Shown: positions 1-6,645 of the stretch, piece by piece | Position numbering within the stretch: position 1 is the stretch's first letter | How the letters are laid out: every line of letters begins with the position of its first letter | Assembly (NCBI GenBank): GCA_964530165.1 | Contig: CAZGYE010000158.1 | Coordinates: 1 to 13,085, forward strand | DNA: 13,085 nt | Direction of reading: 5' to 3' | From: CAZGYE01 sp964530165 | GTDB taxonomy: Bacteria; Planctomycetota; Planctomycetia; Planctomycetales; Planctomycetaceae | Program-made: the position numbers and the translations under genes | Notes under the pieces: generated by a model | What the model was told of the DNA's origin: nothing | The model's input: only the letters and a program-made list of their open reading frames with translations | The model's database searches: none

Positions 1-1304
1 GCGTGGTTCCGTTCGCCGACGCCAAAATCGATTTGCGGAAGCTCGGACGGCTGGGAAAGTTCACCTTCGCCGAGCATTGGAAAGCAGGCAAAGACACACC
101 CGAGCAGGAGAAGCTCTTCGCCCTGCTGGTCGCGAGCCTGAGTGACCAGCACGAACGAACTCGGTTGCAGGCGGCGTACTTTTTGCAGTTGCTCAACGAT
201 CCTCGCAGCGAACCGCTGCTGGCCAAGGTGATCGCCGACAGTGAAGAGCGGCGGCTTGCAGCCGTGCCGGTGTCGGACATCAAAACGATTCGCGCGGTCT
301 GGCTGATCGGTCCGTTTCCCGATGGCCGCGCCGGGCTGGAAAAGGCTCACCGGATCGAATCAGGCCCCATCGACCTTGCCGGCAAGTACCCGCTGGCTAA
401 TGCCCAGCTCGCCTGGAAACGCGAAAAGGGCCGATACTTCAACTTGACCAAGTTGCTCGGCGCGAGCGACCACTCGTCGTCTTACGCCTACTGTCGACTG
501 GTCAGTCCCCGCCGGCAGAGGATTCTGTTGTTTGTCGGCTCCAACGACGGCGTGAAGGTCTGGCACAACGGTCGTCTGGTCTGGAAGAACGAGGTCGTTC
601 GCCGCGCGCTGGCGTTCCAGGACTCGCTGATCCTCGACCTGCAGCCCGGCAGCAACGAGCTGTTGGTTCGAGTGCACAACGTCACAGGCGAGAGCGGGAT
701 GTACCTCAGCTACAAGTCCCTGGGGCTGGTCGTGGCGACGCTGCCGGAAAAGCTTGGCCTGGCCACGCTGGCCGATCGGATTCGGGCCGCCGCGAAAGCT
801 GCGGCTGCCGGCGGCGGCTCCGCGGGGCAGAAGACGATCCCGCCCGAGTTTCTCAAGGTCGATTGGCGGCAGGCCGTCTCCACGGGTGATCCTCAGCGCG
901 GAGAAAAGCTGTTCGGCGAAGACGCACTGGGTTGCGTCAAATGCCATGCGATCACTGCCGAGCAAGCCGGCGCCGGCGCGCCGAGCCTGGCCGAAGCGGC
1001 CAAACGGTTCACCATCCCCCACCTTGTCGAATCGATTCTGCTGCCCAACAGCAACATTTCGCCCGTGTTCCGCGCGACCCTGGTCGTCACCAACGCCGGG
1101 AAACAGTTCACCGGTCTGGTCGTGGGGGAGACGGCCGAGAACCTCGAACTGCTCCTCTCGGACGCCAGCCGCAAGAAAATCGCCAAAGGGGACATCGAAG
1201 TCCGCAAGCTCGTGGACGTCTCGCCAATGCCGCAGGGAATTGTCAAAACGCCAGAAGAGCTCCGCGACCTGCTCTCCTACCTCATGAAGTCCCCCGGCTC
1301 ATAA
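1..1304 (+). CDS. PVC-type heme-binding c-type cytochrome protein, 3' part (5' truncated)
   Basis: The gene runs in from outside the window, so the GTG at position 3 is probably an internal codon; 433 residues plus the stop are visible and numbered from there. Residues 1-90 are helical. Residues 98-240 look like a beta-sandwich of the sugar-binding or jelly-roll type, with WLIGPFP at 100-106 and GSNDGVKVWHNG at 179-190, a segment common in large planctomycete secreted proteins. An Ala/Gly-rich linker at 260-276 follows. The C-terminal domain carries the c-type heme motif CVKCH at 311-315 and a possible distal ligand Met409, and matches the planctomycete 'putative heme-binding domain' family. 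Such proteins usually lie outside the cytoplasmic membrane and are thought to take part in electron transfer linked to breakdown of polymers; the substrate here is unknown. The gene converges on the small minus-strand gene at 1315. Family confidence is high, function low. Confidence 0.88.
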   Translation, partial: VVPFADAKIDLRKLGRLGKFTFAEHWKAGKDTPEQEKLFALLVASLSDQHERTRLQAAYFLQLLNDPRSEPLLAKVIADSEERRLAAVPVSDIKTIRAVWLIGPFPDGRAGLEKAHRIESGPIDLAGKYPLANAQLAWKREKGRYFNLTKLLGASDHSSSYAYCRLVSPRRQRILLFVGSNDGVKVWHNGRLVWKNEVVRRALAFQDSLILDLQPGSNELLVRVHNVTGESGMYLSYKSLGLVVATLPEKLGLATLADRIRAAAKAAAAGGGSAGQKTIPPEFLKVDWRQAVSTGDPQRGEKLFGEDALGCVKCHAITAEQAGAGAPSLAEAAKRFTIPHLVESILLPNSNISPVFRATLVVTNAGKQFTGLVVGETAENLELLLSDASRKKIAKGDIEVRKLVDVSPMPQGIVKTPEELRDLLSYLMKSPGS

Positions 1305-1314
1305 CTCGGCGGCC

Positions 1315-1497
1315 CTACCACACCGGACAGATGTTGCTGGTGCAGCGGTGCCAATATCGTTTGTCTGCCAGGGGATGTTCGCGGTGGTCCTCTGGCTCGA
1401 GGCAATGCCGCTGCTTGCAACAGGGGCAGATTTCGCCGCAGGCCTCGATTTCGCCGAGCCCCGCTCGGACGTGGCTCCCACTCTGTTCTTTCGTCAT
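1315..1497 (-). CDS. Small Cys-rich zinc-ribbon-like protein
   Basis: This is a 60-residue frame starting at ATG 1497 and ending at TAG. It has seven Cys (20, 24, 26, 27, 32, 52, 57) and several His in the second half, ending in the tail RCTSNICPVW. The spacing of a CPCC cluster and a later C-x4-C-P pair suggests a single small zinc ribbon. Third codon positions are GC-rich as in the neighbouring genes, which supports real coding. The upstream ribosome binding site is weak (GAG about nine bases before the ATG). It lies 10 bp past the end of the convergent cytochrome gene and about 215 bp downstream of mnmE on the same strand, with a hairpin in between. A competing frame over the same bases (60 codons, 1299-1481) lacks any motif. 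I do not recognise a named family, so function is unknown. Confidence 0.5.
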   Translation of the reverse strand: MTKEQSGSHVRAGLGEIEACGEICPCCKQRHCLEPEDHREHPLADKRYWHRCTSNICPVW

Positions 1498-1607
1498 GGT
1501 GTCATCTCAGCAAGTGGCTCAATGATTCGATGGGCGACCGCCCGATTTCAACATGTGACTCGAATGAGATGAGATCACACTCAACTGATAGCTCGTCACC
1601 CGCATCG

Positions 1608-1666
1608 CCGCAGCGAAAGTTGAGGGTTTTCGTTTCAATCGCGAAGTTTTCTCGACTTTGCTGCGG
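1608..1666. repeat. Long imperfect inverted repeat downstream of mnmE
   Basis: The left arm (1608-1624, CCGCAGCGAAAGTTGAG) pairs with the right arm (1651-1666, CTCGACTTTGCTGCGG) over 16 positions with one bulge and one G:T or mismatch position, around a 26-base AT-richer loop. It is placed 47 bp after the mnmE stop, so it could end the operon's transcript. It lacks a clear U-tract on either strand, so a decayed mobile repeat or small RNA is also possible. Confidence 0.5.
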
Positions 1667-1712
1667 TCTGCACCTGTTTTGACCGGCGTTCGACTCGTTC
1701 CGGTCGTAGCGG

Positions 1713-3233
1713 CTACTTGCCGATGCAGAACTTGCTGAAGATGCGGTCCAGAATATCATCGGTGTAGACGGCGCCGAGAATCTGGCCGAGATGTTCCAGC
1801 GCCTCTCGAACTTCGATGACGACAATTTCGTCCCCGGCGCCTGCTTCCGCCGAGACGCGGGCCCGCGTCAACGCCTCGTTGGTGCTCGCCAGACTCTCGT
1901 GGCAGCGGGCTGCGGTCGACCCGAGTAGTTGCCGACTGCCCGGCTGCGAGTCAGCAAGCAGCAATGTGATTCGAGCGATCAGTTCCGGCAGTCCCGTCCC
2001 CACCAGCGCGCTGATGCAGACGTCGCAGGATGGCCACCCGCGCGACGGTAGATCGCACTTCGTCCCTACGACGAGCACGGATGGTTGCGAGCGTGTCAAC
2101 GTAGCCAGCCGCTCGATGTCCGCGGCGCGGACGGCCTCGTCGAAATCGGAGGCGGAACACCAGAGGATGAGGTCCGCCTGCCGAAGCTGGTCGTTACTGC
2201 CATCCAATGCCTGCAGCATCACGTCGTCGGCAGCGAGGTCCCAGCCGGCGGTATCGATCAATTCGACAGCCAAGCCGTCACAGTCCAGCTCGGTGCTCAG
2301 GTAGTCTCGCGTGGTTCCCCGAATCTCGGAGACCAGGGCCACCTGGGGCGGACCATCCGCCTGGGGCGGACCATCCGCCTGCCGCCGGGAGAGCGCGTTG
2401 AACAGGGTGCTTTTGCCGGCGTTGGGCAATCCCGCCAAGACCACGCGTCGGCGGCCTGTCGAATGCATTCGATCCGCAGCCTGAAGAAGCAGTCCGCCCA
2501 GTCCGTCGCAGGCGGCGGTGATGCGATCGATGAGTTCCTCCTGCGGGATGAATTGGATATCTTCCTCGGCGAAATCCAACCCAGCTTCCAGATCGGCGAG
2601 CAGATCGATCAAGTCCTCACGCACCGCGGCAATTCCGCTGGAAATCCCGCCGGCCAGTTGCCTCAGTGCAAGCTGCAGCTCGTCGTGACCGCAGGCATCG
2701 ATGACGCCGAGCACCGCTTCGGCCTGCATCAGGTCGATCCGCCCCGAGAGAAACGCCCGCAGCGTGAACTCGCCCGGTCGAGCCGGCCGAGCGCCGGCCG
2801 CGAACAGCCTCGTCAGCACCGCCTCCAACAACGGCGGCGAACCGAGCGTGTGCAGTTCGGCCGCCGGCCCGCCGGTGTAACTCCGGCGATGGGGCCAGAG
2901 GTAGACCGATACCGGCAAATGACAGTCGGCTTCAGCAATGGGAGGGCGAGGATCCCGCCGAGCCAAGATTTCCGGGAAAGGCGGCTCAGCAGGAGCTTCG
3001 CCTTCCCGTAATCGCGTTTTGGGACTCTCCCGATTTCGAGATCCCGAAATTTGGAACAAACCATCATGTCGCCCGGCGACGCGAGCCGAGCGCCAGCGGC
3101 GTGGCTCGGCTGGCTCGAACAGACCGTCCAGCACGTTCCTCACGCGGGGGCCGCTGATCCGTACAATGCCGCGGAGACCCGGACCGGGCGGTGAAGCGAG
3201 CGCTGCGATCGTGTCGTCCAACTGAAGATTCAT
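1713..3233 (-). CDS. mnmE: tRNA uridine-5-carboxymethylaminomethyl modification GTPase MnmE (TrmE)
   Basis: MnmE works with MnmG to install the 5-carboxymethylaminomethyl group on U34 of certain tRNAs, in the cytoplasm. The protein has 506 residues, longer than the usual 450 or so. The N-terminal folate-binding domain is recognisable at 1-125 (DDTIAALASPPGPG, then RRSYTG at 116-121 and PGEFTLRAFL at 153-162). A helical domain follows and holds the G domain: P-loop GLPNAGKS at 268-275, switch I GTTRD at 306-310, DTAGW at 327-331, and TKCD at 391-394 where NKxD is usual. The C-terminal catalytic motif FCIGK is intact. The extra length comes from residues about 62-104 and from a QADGPPQADGPPQ stretch at 285-297, both made of DNA repeats described separately. 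The gene starts 30 bp after yidC, its operon partner. No clear Shine-Dalgarno is seen; a small GCGCC/GGCGC hairpin lies just before the ATG. Confidence 0.95.
   Translation of the reverse strand: MNLQLDDTIAALASPPGPGLRGIVRISGPRVRNVLDGLFEPAEPRRWRSARVAGRHDGLFQISGSRNRESPKTRLREGEAPAEPPFPEILARRDPRPPIAEADCHLPVSVYLWPHRRSYTGGPAAELHTLGSPPLLEAVLTRLFAAGARPARPGEFTLRAFLSGRIDLMQAEAVLGVIDACGHDELQLALRQLAGGISSGIAAVREDLIDLLADLEAGLDFAEEDIQFIPQEELIDRITAACDGLGGLLLQAADRMHSTGRRRVVLAGLPNAGKSTLFNALSRRQADGPPQADGPPQVALVSEIRGTTRDYLSTELDCDGLAVELIDTAGWDLAADDVMLQALDGSNDQLRQADLILWCSASDFDEAVRAADIERLATLTRSQPSVLVVGTKCDLPSRGWPSCDVCISALVGTGLPELIARITLLLADSQPGSRQLLGSTAARCHESLASTNEALTRARVSAEAGAGDEIVVIEVREALEHLGQILGAVYTDDILDRIFSKFCIGK
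2342..2381. repeat. 18-bp tandem direct repeat, 2.2 copies, inside mnmE
   Basis: The unit CTGGGGCGGACCATCCGC occurs at 2343-2360 and again, identical, at 2361-2378, followed by a further CTG. Each copy contains a perfect hairpin, GGCGGA-CCA-TCCGCC (2347-2361 and 2365-2379). On the mnmE strand one unit reads Ala-Asp-Gly-Pro-Pro-Gln. It falls between the P-loop and switch I of the G domain, where other MnmE proteins have a short loop. Confidence 0.9.
2973..3008. repeat. REP-like hairpin repeat inserted in frame in mnmE
   Basis: The outer arms are 2973-2983 (CGGGAAAGGCG) and 2999-3008 (CGCCTTCCCG), pairing over 10 bp with one bulged A. The inner arms are GCTC (2984-2987) and GAGC (2993-2996) around AGCAG. 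On the mnmE strand it encodes REGEAPAEPPFP, a peptide I recall as a frequent translation product of a dispersed repeat in planctomycete genomes. That recollection is not checked here. Confidence 0.75.
3033..3050. repeat. Small inverted repeat next to the REP-like element in mnmE
   Basis: ATTTCG (3033-3038) and CGAAAT (3045-3050) form a 6-bp stem with a 6-base loop. It lies within the same extra segment of mnmE as the 36-bp hairpin and may be part of the same inserted unit. Confidence 0.4.
3084..3111. repeat. Second hairpin repeat in the mnmE N-terminal domain
   Basis: AGCCGAGC (3084-3091) pairs perfectly with GCTCGGCT (3104-3111), and the stem continues with GCC (3092-3094) against GGC (3098-3100) after a GTG bulge, leaving a three-base loop. 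The encoded stretch (about residues 41-50, rich in Arg and Trp) bears no resemblance to other MnmE proteins at this site. Confidence 0.6.
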
Positions 3234-3263
3234 GGCAGCGCCGTCGGCGCCCGCGGCAGGCAG

Positions 3264-5405
3264 TTACCGACGGGAACGGGACTTCTTTTTCTTGCCCTTG
3301 CGGTCCGGCTTGCGTTTGTCAACCGGCGCCCCGTTGCCCGTCCTCCGGATGTTCGGCGTAGCTTGCCGCTCAGTTTTTTTCTCCGGGACCGCGCCGCCGC
3401 CGTCCGGACCCGGCGACTTCGATTTGCCGATGTCCAGCATCTTGCGTTCCCCAATTCCCCACAAACTCGAGGCAATAAAGTACACGCACAAGCCGGCCGG
3501 AACCCGGTAGAACAAAAATCCCATGAAGACCATCATGTAACTCATCATCTTCTGCTGCAGTCCCTGCTCTTTGTCCGTCGGCGGCGGCATGAACATTTTC
3601 TGCTGGGTAATGAACAGCACAATGGTCACGATGGGCAGCAGATTGAAGTATTGTCCCAGGAACGGCAGTGCGAAGGGCAACTTGAACAACGCATCGGGAG
3701 CGGCCAGGTTGTCGATCCACGTCAACGGAAACGGGGCCAATCGCAGGTCGACCGAGGCACTCAGCGCCCTGTAAAGACCGATGAAGATCGGAAACTGCAG
3801 AAAGATGGGCAAGCAGCCGGCAAACGGGTTGTAATTGTGCTTGCTGAACAGCTCCATCTGAGCGCGGGCCATCTTCTCCTTGTCGTTGGCGTATTTCTTA
3901 CGAAGCTCCTGAATTTTCGGCTGCAGCTCTTTCATCTTTTTGGCGCCGGCGGCCTGTTTCCTCGACAGCGGGTACATGCAGCCGCGGACCATCACGGTCA
4001 TGAAAATGATCGCGACGCCGTACGCGATGCCGATGCCGTGCAAAAACTTCATCAGCGACAGCATCCCCTTGGCCACAACGCCGAACCAGCCGTATTGCAG
4101 GACGGCCGTTGCGTTGAGCTCGTCAACCTCCAGAAGTTTCTGTCGTTTCGGCCCGGCGAAGAGCCGATAGCTGTGGCTGACTTGCTCACCGGGAGCCAGA
4201 TCGATCTCGTGCGACGTCAGCGTCAGACTCACGTCGCTGTGCGATGTCTTGTCCCGGCGCGCGACCAGCAACGGTTGCGCGACCGCAATGTACGGCGATT
4301 TCAACTGATCTCCGCCCGGCACCAGCAACGCGGTGAAATACTGGACATCGACCCCAATGTACTTGATCGGCTTCTTCCATTGCTCGAGTTTGTCACCGTC
4401 AGCAGCTTTGGCTACCGCGGCGGCAGTCATCGACGAACCGGTCACTTCGCCGGTCTCCGAGTCGAAAAAGCCCATCTCTAGCTTGCGAAACATCCGCGTG
4501 TTCTCGGCATTTTCCAGCGGCAATCCGACCGGCCCCTGCAGGGTGTAACTGACCGCTTGCGCCTGCGCGCCGAGATTCTTCAGCGTCAGCTCGAACTGGA
4601 GCTGATAGCCCAACGCGTCGGTGTCCCGCGCCTCGGCCAGCTCGCCGCCCTGTTTGGCAACTCGGGTCAGCGCGTACCGTTTGCGAATCTCGAGCTTGCC
4701 GTCGGGGGTCTCGACGACCATCTGGAACGTCGCCCCGGAAAAGACACTTTTGAGCTGTTTGTCCGGAACCGTCTCAACCACCTTCCAATCGAGCTTGTTG
4801 AGACTGGTGCGGAATCCTTTGAGGTACTCGTCAATCCGGTCCACTGACGTCTGCAGAGTCCGGCGGTCGGTCTCGGCGGGGCCGATGACCTTCAACGGCA
4901 GCCGGCGGCCTGTTGCCGGGTCGCGTTTCTCCAGGTCTTTGTAGCGAGCATCGCTGAATGCGATTTCTTCAACCGCGGCCCCCGTGCTGGTCAGAACAAC
5001 ATGGAGGAAATACCCGGTCTCGGGATCCAGCGAGCCCAGGGTGATGTTTCTTCGCTCATGTTTTTCCGGCGGCGGAGCATTGGCGGCAACTTTCGGCGGC
5101 TCATCGGCTTTTTCCGGCTGCTTCTCCGGTTTCGGTTCCTTCCCCGGTTCCGGCGTCTTGCCGTCAGGTGTGTCTTTCGCGCTCCCGTTTTCTGCGACTT
5201 TTCCTTTGCCGTCTGCCGGCTGTTCCGGTGCGGCTGCGTTGCCCTTCCCCTCTTTCTTGCCGGCGTTGAGGCCGCCTTTCTTTTTCACCTGCCGCTGGTG
5301 TGGCGGGGGAAACAGCCCCGGGAAGATCATCGGGCCGAAATTCATCCACCCGAGGAGCACAGCCATCGAGAGGGTGAGAAACAAAATGAAGCGTCGCTGT
5401 TCCAT
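3264..5405 (-). CDS. yidC: Membrane protein insertase YidC/Oxa1
   Basis: YidC inserts and folds proteins in the cytoplasmic membrane, alone or with SecYEG. The product has 713 residues, somewhat longer than most Gram-negative YidC proteins. A first membrane segment lies at 5-22, followed by a long Lys/Pro/Glu-rich linker at 35-118 and the periplasmic beta-sandwich domain at about 120-420. The conserved insertase core follows: a segment around 455-477 with the groove Arg474 in VMVRGCMYPLS, the charged cytoplasmic hairpin at 480-525 (KKMKELQPKIQELRKKY), and further membrane segments near 528-549, 585-603 and 622-643. The C-terminal tail 690-713 is strongly basic (RKGKKKKSRSRR), which in some bacteria lets YidC touch the ribosome. 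The ATG is 2 bp from the stop of the upstream phosphoesterase, suggesting translational coupling; mnmE follows 30 bp downstream. Confidence 0.96.
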   Translation of the reverse strand: MEQRRFILFLTLSMAVLLGWMNFGPMIFPGLFPPPHQRQVKKKGGLNAGKKEGKGNAAAPEQPADGKGKVAENGSAKDTPDGKTPEPGKEPKPEKQPEKADEPPKVAANAPPPEKHERRNITLGSLDPETGYFLHVVLTSTGAAVEEIAFSDARYKDLEKRDPATGRRLPLKVIGPAETDRRTLQTSVDRIDEYLKGFRTSLNKLDWKVVETVPDKQLKSVFSGATFQMVVETPDGKLEIRKRYALTRVAKQGGELAEARDTDALGYQLQFELTLKNLGAQAQAVSYTLQGPVGLPLENAENTRMFRKLEMGFFDSETGEVTGSSMTAAAVAKAADGDKLEQWKKPIKYIGVDVQYFTALLVPGGDQLKSPYIAVAQPLLVARRDKTSHSDVSLTLTSHEIDLAPGEQVSHSYRLFAGPKRQKLLEVDELNATAVLQYGWFGVVAKGMLSLMKFLHGIGIAYGVAIIFMTVMVRGCMYPLSRKQAAGAKKMKELQPKIQELRKKYANDKEKMARAQMELFSKHNYNPFAGCLPIFLQFPIFIGLYRALSASVDLRLAPFPLTWIDNLAAPDALFKLPFALPFLGQYFNLLPIVTIVLFITQQKMFMPPPTDKEQGLQQKMMSYMMVFMGFLFYRVPAGLCVYFIASSLWGIGERKMLDIGKSKSPGPDGGGAVPEKKTERQATPNIRRTGNGAPVDKRKPDRKGKKKKSRSRR

Positions 5406-5407
5406 GG

Positions 5408-6205
5408 CTACCGACCGTCACGCAGACGATCGCCGAGAAAGTTGTCGAGTTCCGGAATGGCGTAGATTTTTTCGGCGGTCTTTTCGAAATCGTATTCGAC
5501 GCGACGGAACATCACTGTACCGCCCGTGGGATCGTCACCTTCAGGCCCGCCTGCGAGACTTTCGCCTTCGGGTGCCCCCAAATCGAGGATCACGTAGCCG
5601 GCGCGGTTGTCTCCATCGCGCGGCTGGCCGACCGAACCGACATTGATCAGCGTCTTTTGCTCGCCGAACGTGAATTCGTCATTGCATTCCTCCGGGGCCA
5701 GGAAATTCAGGTCCTCGGTGAACACTCCCGGAATGTGTGTGTGTCCCTGAAAACAGTATTTCTCGACCAGCGAGAAGATTCGCTCCATTTTGCGCTGGTT
5801 GTAGATATCTTCGGGAAATATATATTCGTTCAGAGGATTGCGTGCTGATCCGTGGACGTACAGAAAGTTCGGCTCGCGTCGCATGCGGGGCAGTTCGCCC
5901 AGGAACTCCCAGCGTTTTTCATTTCCTTGTTGAGTGCCCGATTCCAACATCTTGCGGGTCCAAAAGATCGCGCGTTCTGCGCCGGCGTTGAAGCCTTCCG
6001 GGTCGAACAACGCCCCTTGATCGTGATTCCCCAGCAAACAAACCTCGGTCGACATCACCAAGTCGATACATTCACACGGATTGGCACCGTAACCGACGAT
6101 ATCACCCAAACAGTAAATCTCGTCGATGCCACGTTCTTTTATATCCGCGAGGACCGCTTCGAGCCCTTCGAGGTTTCCGTGGATGTCGCTGATAATCGCT
6201 CTCAA
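5408..6205 (-). CDS. Calcineurin-like metallophosphoesterase
   Basis: This is a 265-residue metal-dependent phosphoesterase of the YfcE/MJ0936 type. All metal-binding motifs are present: D7-I-H9, GD35 in CLGDIVGYG, GNHD at 59-62, H118 in YVHGS, and GHTHIPG at 154-160 with H155 and H157. Family members act on phosphodiesters or phosphomonoesters; some plants-type and bacterial relatives act on nucleotides or protein phosphates, and the substrate here cannot be told. An acidic Gly-rich insert at about 211-230 lies between C-terminal strands. I chose the TTG at 6205 as start because it gives the family N-terminus MRAIISDIHGN and has GGGGAG ten bases upstream. A GTG at 6265 in the same frame would add 20 residues of low-complexity Arg/Gly sequence. 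It is the first gene of the operon with yidC and mnmE; no known function ties it to them. Confidence 0.9.
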   Translation of the reverse strand: MRAIISDIHGNLEGLEAVLADIKERGIDEIYCLGDIVGYGANPCECIDLVMSTEVCLLGNHDQGALFDPEGFNAGAERAIFWTRKMLESGTQQGNEKRWEFLGELPRMRREPNFLYVHGSARNPLNEYIFPEDIYNQRKMERIFSLVEKYCFQGHTHIPGVFTEDLNFLAPEECNDEFTFGEQKTLINVGSVGQPRDGDNRAGYVILDLGAPEGESLAGGPEGDDPTGGTVMFRRVEYDFEKTAEKIYAIPELDNFLGDRLRDGR

Positions 6206-6278
6206 GGAACGTTCACTCCCCGTCCCCGGCCTGGGTCTCAGACGACCGCCAACCGATGCCGACACAACCCAAAGTCAG

Positions 6279-6308
6279 AGTGTAGTTGAGCAGTGACGAC
6301 CCGGTCAA
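6279..6308 (-). promoter_or_regulatory. Candidate sigma-70-type promoter for the phosphoesterase-yidC-mnmE operon
   Basis: On the minus strand TTGACC (6308-6303) and TACACT (6284-6279) are 18 bp apart, matching five and four positions of the consensus boxes. Transcription would start near 6272, giving a leader of roughly 67 bases before the TTG start. It would make the alternative GTG at 6265 almost leaderless. This is a pattern match only. Confidence 0.35.
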
Positions 6309-6353
6309 GCTCAGCCAAGAAAAGGAAAACCGCGCCCGACAACGGAAAATGCG

Positions 6354-6367
6354 AACATCCGGATGTT
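6354..6367. promoter_or_regulatory. 14-bp perfect palindrome in the divergent intergenic region
   Basis: AACATCCGGATGTT is a perfect dyad. The symmetry extends outward as GGAAAA on the left and TTTTCC on the right if a short spacer on the left arm is allowed. It lies 46 bp upstream of the candidate operon promoter and about 280 bp upstream of the WD40 gene, a fitting place for a dimeric regulator to bind. Confidence 0.4.
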
Positions 6368-6532
6368 TTCCTCATAACCACAAGTCTTAACGCTCAACAA
6401 CCCTTGAGACGCCAAAAAGTCTTCAGCGATTCGCTCGGCAACACGAAATCTTGGCGAAATTCCAGCAGTGTTTGCACGGAAATCGGCACAAATGCCGGCT
6501 CGAGGGCGTAGATTGCAGGGCGCTGAAACGGA

Positions 6533-6538
6533 TAGAAT
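6533..6538 (+). promoter_or_regulatory. -10-like box upstream of the WD40 gene
   Basis: GATAGAAT contains TAGAAT, one mismatch from TATAAT. The nearest -35-like box (TTGCAG, 6513-6518) is only 14 bp away, which is too close, so this is weak evidence. It would give a leader of about 100 bases. Confidence 0.22.
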
Positions 6539-6645
6539 GGCCCGCACACCAGCCGGAACAAACGCGGCCGGCGCAGCGTCTCAATCATGATCGTAACGTT
6601 CCGGTCGCGTACATCCGGTCACGTTCATTCGCCGGGAATGCCCGC

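Larger units (their letters stand above)
6266..6645. other. Divergent intergenic region without a supported gene
   Basis: About 380 bp separate the two divergent genes. Short frames exist on both strands but none shows a motif or convincing codon use. It holds the minus-strand promoter candidate, the 14-bp palindrome, and a TAGAAT box at 6533-6538 (five of six bases of a -10 element) facing the WD40 gene, without a well-spaced -35 box. Confidence 0.6.

Noticed and set aside
360..1022. A 220-codon minus-strand frame opposite the cytochrome gene
   Set aside because: The plus strand encodes a CxxCH heme domain; the minus frame shows no motif.
2342..2381. Possible CRISPR array from the tandem repeat
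   Set aside because: The copies are directly adjacent with no spacers and lie in a coding frame.
2085..3011. A 308-codon plus-strand open frame opposite mnmE
   Set aside because: It is the antisense of mnmE in a GC-rich gene, has no motif, and the MnmE frame carries all family signatures.
3363..4481. A 372-codon plus-strand open frame opposite yidC
   Set aside because: Composition is rich in Gln, Arg and His as expected for an antisense shadow; YidC is certain on the other strand.
6451..6645. Upstream extension of the WD40 gene from ATG 6451
   Set aside because: It would bury the signal-peptide-like segment inside the protein and adds sequence without features.
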